Source: Paenibacillus antibioticophila
Lineage (GTDB): Bacteria; Bacillota; Bacilli; Paenibacillales; Paenibacillaceae
Reading direction: 5' to 3'
Length of the DNA stretch: 64,000 nucleotides
NCBI RefSeq assembly: GCF_000455265.1
Contig: NZ_HG005140.1
Coordinates: 640,751 to 704,750, forward strand
In this document: positions 60,771 to 64,000 of the stretch, piece after piece
Numbering within the stretch: the stretch's first letter is position 1
How the letters are laid out: each line of letters opens with the position of its first letter
The notes under the pieces: generated by a model
What the model saw: the letters and a program-made list of their open reading frames with translations, nothing else
Told to the model about the DNA's origin: nothing
The model's database searches: none
Made by a program: the position numbers and the translations under genes

Positions 60771-61745
60771 TTACACGCGCTCTCCGGGCCCCGCCAGACC
60801 GCTCCAGTCATGCACCATGCTGCCTTCGAGGTATTTCTCGCAGTCCATCGCTGCCATACAGCCGCTGCCTGCTGCGGTAATGGCTTGGCGGTAGCGTATA
60901 TCCTGCACGTCCCCGCATGCGAACACGCCCTGCACGTTCGTCTTCGTCGTTCCCGGCTGAACCACGATATAGCCATGGCTGTCTATCTCGACCGCCCCTC
61001 CGAGAAATGCCGTGTTCGGCGTATGACCGATCGCCACGAATAAGCCATCCGCCTCTAGCAGCTCCTCTTGGCCACTAACATTGTTCAATACCCGCAGACC
61101 CTTGACTCGTCCCAGCTCGTCCGTTTCGACGGCCACCGGCGTCCGATTCAGCGCCCATGCAATTTTTTCATTGCTTCGAGCCCGATCCTGCATAATCTTG
61201 GAGGCCCGCAGCTCGTCCCGCCGATGCACAATGGTCACCTGTGTCGCGAAGCGTGTAAGGAAGCTGGCTTCCTCCATAGCTGAGTCCCCGCCTCCGACGA
61301 CGAGGAGCTTTTTTCCCCGGAAAAAGAAACCGTCACAGGTCGCACACGTGCTGACTCCCCGCCCAACATTTTCCTGCTCGCCCGGAATTCCCAGGTATCT
61401 GGCCGACGCGCCTGTCGACAGTATTACTGTCTCCGTCTGCAGCGTCTCTCCGCCCTCCAGTGTGATGACCCGAGGCTGCCTCGCAAAATCCACCCCGGTC
61501 ACCCAACCGCTCCGGAACTCCGCACCAAAGCGCTCGGCCTGCTTGCGCATATGGTCCATCAGCTCCGGCCCCTGAATCCCTTCGGGAAAACCCGGAAAGT
61601 TCTCCACCTCCGTCGTCGTGGTCAACTGACCGCCCGGCTGGATTCCCTCAATAACAAGCGGCGCAAGTCCCGCTCTAGCCAAGTAAATGGCCGCCGTCAG
61701 CCCGGCTGGCCCGGTTCCGATCACAATAGACTTATATATCGACAT
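60771..61745 (-). CDS. trxB: Thioredoxin-disulfide reductase
   Basis: NADPH-dependent flavoenzyme that reduces thioredoxin. FAD motif VIGTGPAGLTAAIYLARAG, ENFPGFPEGIQGPELM, redox-active CATC in VSTCATCDGFFFRGKKLLVVGGGDSAMEEA, and FVAIGHTPNT plus GVFACGDVQDIRYRQAITAAGSGCMAA are all present; 324 residues. ATG 61745 follows AAGGAGG by 7 bases. In Bacillus and Paenibacillus trxB sits between the TPR gene yvcD and the rapZ cluster; here the TPR gene remains adjacent but the rapZ cluster is 46 kb away. Confidence 0.96.
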   Translation of the reverse strand: MSIYKSIVIGTGPAGLTAAIYLARAGLAPLVIEGIQPGGQLTTTTEVENFPGFPEGIQGPELMDHMRKQAERFGAEFRSGWVTGVDFARQPRVITLEGGETLQTETVILSTGASARYLGIPGEQENVGRGVSTCATCDGFFFRGKKLLVVGGGDSAMEEASFLTRFATQVTIVHRRDELRASKIMQDRARSNEKIAWALNRTPVAVETDELGRVKGLRVLNNVSGQEELLEADGLFVAIGHTPNTAFLGGAVEIDSHGYIVVQPGTTKTNVQGVFACGDVQDIRYRQAITAAGSGCMAAMDCEKYLEGSMVHDWSGLAGPGERV

Positions 61746-61980
61746 CACGCTACCTCCTTGATGGATGACAGAAATGCATCGTCTTCACAACGACTCATCT
61801 CCCATCCTGTTCTACTATCTAAGTTTTACCCAACATGACGCCCATTTACCCGCTGCTAGCCCGCCTGTCCATTCCAAATTTGTTCGAAAAGCAGGTTAAT
61901 CCGGCTCTCACATGACATTTGTCATCTTGAAATCATGACACTCCCTACTAACGAGCTTCCGCCAGATCAGATATGCTGAG

Positions 61981-62172
61981 ATCAAACTCCCGCCAAGAGA
62001 GCAGGAGATTCTAAAGCTCGCAGCAGCCGGCTATCGCACCGGGGAAATCGCCAAGCAGCTGCATTTGTCCAGCGGGACGGTGCGCAATTACATCTCGGAG
62101 ATACTGGGCAAGCTGGACGCCAAAAGCCGGATCGAAGCGATCCGGCTGGCAGAGGACAAGGGCTGGATTTGA
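61981..62172 (+). pseudogene. Remnant of a NarL/LuxR-type response regulator (HTH only)
   Basis: In frame, 63 codons encode a complete LuxR-type helix-turn-helix, LPPREQEILKLAAAGYRTGE then IAKQLHLSSGTVRNYISEIL and GKLDAKSRIEAIRLAEDKGW, the C-terminus of DesR/LiaR-like regulators. Upstream in the frame there is no start codon and a stop (TGA) appears within about 15 codons of the HTH; the receiver domain is missing. The stop codon lies inside a terminator hairpin, which was probably that of the original gene. A neighbouring sensor-kinase gene is absent. Confidence 0.8.
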
Positions 62173-62190
62173 CGGCCCTTGTCCTTTATT
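62153..62190 (+). terminator. Intrinsic terminator of the response-regulator remnant
   Basis: GGACAAGGGC and GCCCTTGTCC form a perfect stem around about 11 bases, followed by TTTATTTTATT. Confidence 0.8.
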
Positions 62191-63954
62191 TTATTGGACG
62201 AATGGAACGGTTGGCTTCAATCGCTTCTTGACCGCACATACCTCATCAATCCGTTCCACATAACGCCGTATCAGCGATGCAGTAACCTCGTAGCGTTCAG
62301 CAAGCACTTTATAGGTGAGCGGAAGATTGTGAAGCTTGGCGACCAGATATTCCAGCGCAGCTGCCCAGCCCTCAAGGTGTTTGATTTCCGGCACATTCGG
62401 GTACATAGAGTCCAGGAACTCTATCCATAAGGATTTCAAATCCTGCAGCTTCTCTGCATCAAATTCTCCTTTGTTCTGCAGGGACACAAGATCAAGCACG
62501 GCCTGCCATTCGACCTTCCAGACCGGCAGTCTATGAGCTTCTCCTTGCAGCGCACCGGCAAGCTCACGCTCCCTCATGGACGCCGCGCATTCCTGCTCGG
62601 CACTCCAGTTCCGAAGCACAAATTGGGCAGTCTCTTTCAACTGAGGATCCTCGTCAGGATTCTGCAGGAAGGCCCGCAGCTCCAACTCCGCCTCATGATC
62701 GGCAATATGCCGGAAGGCCTCGATCACTTGCAGCTTGACATTATCATCACCATGACGCAGCGCCCAGAAGCAGGACGCCCGAACGAGCGGATTCGCCAGC
62801 AGGTCTTCTGTAAGCCCCTCTTCCGAGCCTTCCCAATGCTTCATCTGCTCCTCGAAGGGCAATTGATACTGGTAACTGATCACGGGCACAGACGAACTGC
62901 TTGTCTCATTCTCTTCCTTGTCACGGCCCAATTCTTCCTGAAAAAGCGACAGCCACTCCAGGTAGTATTCAGCAACCTTGGAGGCAGGATCAAGGCTCTT
63001 CGCTTGCCGCCACAGCTTCTCTGCGGCCTGAAATCTTCCCGTATAAAAAGCAGCGGTAGCCGCATAGTGGTACAAAGACGGCTCAGGCACGATATCATCC
63101 TCCCGGAGCAAGCGGAGGAAGTGACTGTAGGCTGCCTCGTGGTCGCCGAGAATTCCCATCGTCGTAGCCAGCTTAAACACATGCTCCTGATGAAAAGGAA
63201 CAATTTTGCCGAGACGCCCCGAGAGGGCATTCAGCGCCTCTTGATCGCCCACATGCTGACTGAAAATCGCCAGATTGCAGAGCGCATGCAAATTCCCCGG
63301 CTCCTGCTGCAGCACCTCTTCCACCATATCCAGCGCCTTTTGAAACCGGCCCAGGTAATAATAGCCCAGCGCCAAATTATTACGGGCGGAATGGAAGTCC
63401 GGCTGCTTCTCCACGATCTCCTCCAGCAGCTTGACGGCTTGAACAAACTTGCCTTCCTCCAGCCACAAACGCGCGCGGTCATGCTCGACTACACCCTCCA
63501 TGGCTTTAATACTCGTTACCTTCGTCGGACGCTCCAATTCGAATTGAAGCAAGTCCATCATCTCTTCCGCTTCCTCCAGAAACTGGCCGCTGGCATCCCT
63601 CTCCAGATATGTGACCAGTGCCTGCTCCGCCGCTTCAAACATATTCATATTCGCATAATTATTAGCCATATAAAAATAGCATTCTGTCATGTTCGGATCG
63701 ATCTCATCCAGGACGATGGACAGGGCTGCATTCGAAGCCTCGAAGTCCCCCATCTCGGATAGAATCCCCGCCAGATTGCAATGATTTACCGGATTCTGCG
63801 GCTCATACTCCGCCGCTTTGCGAAAATACTTTAATGCCTTATCATAGTGGCGACGGTCCAGTGAAGAGACTGCCCGTTCAAAGAAAAAGCCCGCATCCAT
63901 CTCAAGCGGAAGCACTTTCCCCTCCTGCTGATCCGGTTCGCTATATTCTTTCAA
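62191..63954 (-). CDS. TPR-repeat protein with C-terminal HTH-like segment (YvcD-type)
   Basis: A 587-residue cytoplasmic protein. TPR units run through the first 330 residues (for example FERAVSSLDRRHYDKALKYFRKAAEYEPQNPVNHCNLAGILSEMGDFEAS; ARNNLALGYYYLGRFQKALDMVEEVLQQEPGNLHALCNLAIFSQ). The C-terminus has a helix-turn-helix-like LTYKVLAERYEVTASLIRRYVERIDE. Position next to trxB matches yvcD of Bacillus. Function unknown; scaffold or protein-interaction role likely. TTG 63954 lies 8 bases after AGGAGG; GTG 63963 overlaps that site. The gene is complete, its promoter probably beyond the window. Confidence 0.85.
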   Translation of the reverse strand: MKEYSEPDQQEGKVLPLEMDAGFFFERAVSSLDRRHYDKALKYFRKAAEYEPQNPVNHCNLAGILSEMGDFEASNAALSIVLDEIDPNMTECYFYMANNYANMNMFEAAEQALVTYLERDASGQFLEEAEEMMDLLQFELERPTKVTSIKAMEGVVEHDRARLWLEEGKFVQAVKLLEEIVEKQPDFHSARNNLALGYYYLGRFQKALDMVEEVLQQEPGNLHALCNLAIFSQHVGDQEALNALSGRLGKIVPFHQEHVFKLATTMGILGDHEAAYSHFLRLLREDDIVPEPSLYHYAATAAFYTGRFQAAEKLWRQAKSLDPASKVAEYYLEWLSLFQEELGRDKEENETSSSSVPVISYQYQLPFEEQMKHWEGSEEGLTEDLLANPLVRASCFWALRHGDDNVKLQVIEAFRHIADHEAELELRAFLQNPDEDPQLKETAQFVLRNWSAEQECAASMRERELAGALQGEAHRLPVWKVEWQAVLDLVSLQNKGEFDAEKLQDLKSLWIEFLDSMYPNVPEIKHLEGWAAALEYLVAKLHNLPLTYKVLAERYEVTASLIRRYVERIDEVCAVKKRLKPTVPFVQ

Positions 63955-64000
63955 ACAAGGCACCTCCTATCTACCATCAAGTCTATTCTATATAAGTCTA

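Noticed and set aside
62533-63762. 409-codon open frame on the plus strand opposite the TPR gene
   Set aside because: Leu/Gln/His-rich antisense of TPR codons, with no motif; the TPR gene has clear repeats and a strong ribosome-binding site.

Overview
The window looks like a chromosomal segment of a Paenibacillus-type member of the Bacillales. Grounds: the conserved crh-whiA-yvcK-rapZ and trxB/TPR gene blocks, SigA-type promoters, strong AGGAGG ribosome-binding sites with frequent GTG/TTG starts, CtsR, GlnR/TnrA, Fur, cre and FNR-type operators, and an XRE-TPR quorum-sensing receptor of the kind multiplied in Paenibacillus. Species cannot be named from the sequence alone.

Layout. 0-17 kb is mostly housekeeping: tRNA-Arg(CCG), clpP with a perfect CtsR operator, adenine deaminase, a lipid-exported DUF3298 protein, the spermidine/putrescine operon potABCD (read leftwards, with a possible attenuator in its leader), a SIMPL-domain protein, then HPr-like/whiA/yvcK/rapZ, a ROK glucokinase and a split DUF438-hemerythrin-PAS gene pair behind an FNR-type box. 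60.7-64 kb returns to conserved genes (trxB and a TPR protein), flanking a decayed response-regulator remnant. In Bacillus the trxB/TPR genes lie close to rapZ-yvcK-whiA-crh, so the roughly 43 kb between 17 and 60.7 kb reads as an accessory block placed inside a conserved neighbourhood.

Accessory block. (1) 17-22 kb: a two-component system with a SurA-N-like exported protein, then an XRE-TPR receptor whose 3' end overlaps, in another frame, a 36-residue signal-peptide-bearing ORF that looks like its pheromone. (2) 22-26 kb: MazG-like protein, a fused two-domain sugar-type permease, TetR plus DUF4097. (3) 26-39 kb: a nitrogen-scavenging region. A guanidine-I riboswitch precedes the two carboxyguanidine deiminase (UAAP1/UAAP2) genes; divergently lie allophanate hydrolase, a PucR regulator, a NitT/TauT-type ABC importer, a MATE exporter, two isochorismatase-like hydrolases and an M20 amidohydrolase, preceded by a GlnR/TnrA box. 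The expected guanidine/urea carboxylase is absent from the window. (4) 39.8-48.8 kb: the most unusual part. A translationally coupled nitrogenase-like operon (NifH-like, NifD-like, NifK-like) is divergent from an AraC regulator; beside it lie an NtaA-type flavin monooxygenase and an iron-chelate ABC importer (binding protein and two FecCD permeases, no ATPase). Both transcription units carry near-perfect Fur boxes, one within a 20-bp perfect inverted repeat, so the set looks like an iron-regulated system joining chelate import, oxidative cleavage and a nitrogenase-family reductase. (5) 48.9-51.3 kb: a LanFEG/Bcr-type peptide-antibiotic immunity transporter. (6) 51.4-60.6 kb: a carbohydrate operon (RpiR regulator, cre site, ABC importer, DUF4127, NanE, ROK kinase with an apparent ATT start, FAD-dependent oxidoreductase).

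All calls rest on reading the sequence and on known family motifs; no database search was run. Several starts were moved from the longest frame to the position best supported by a ribosome-binding site.
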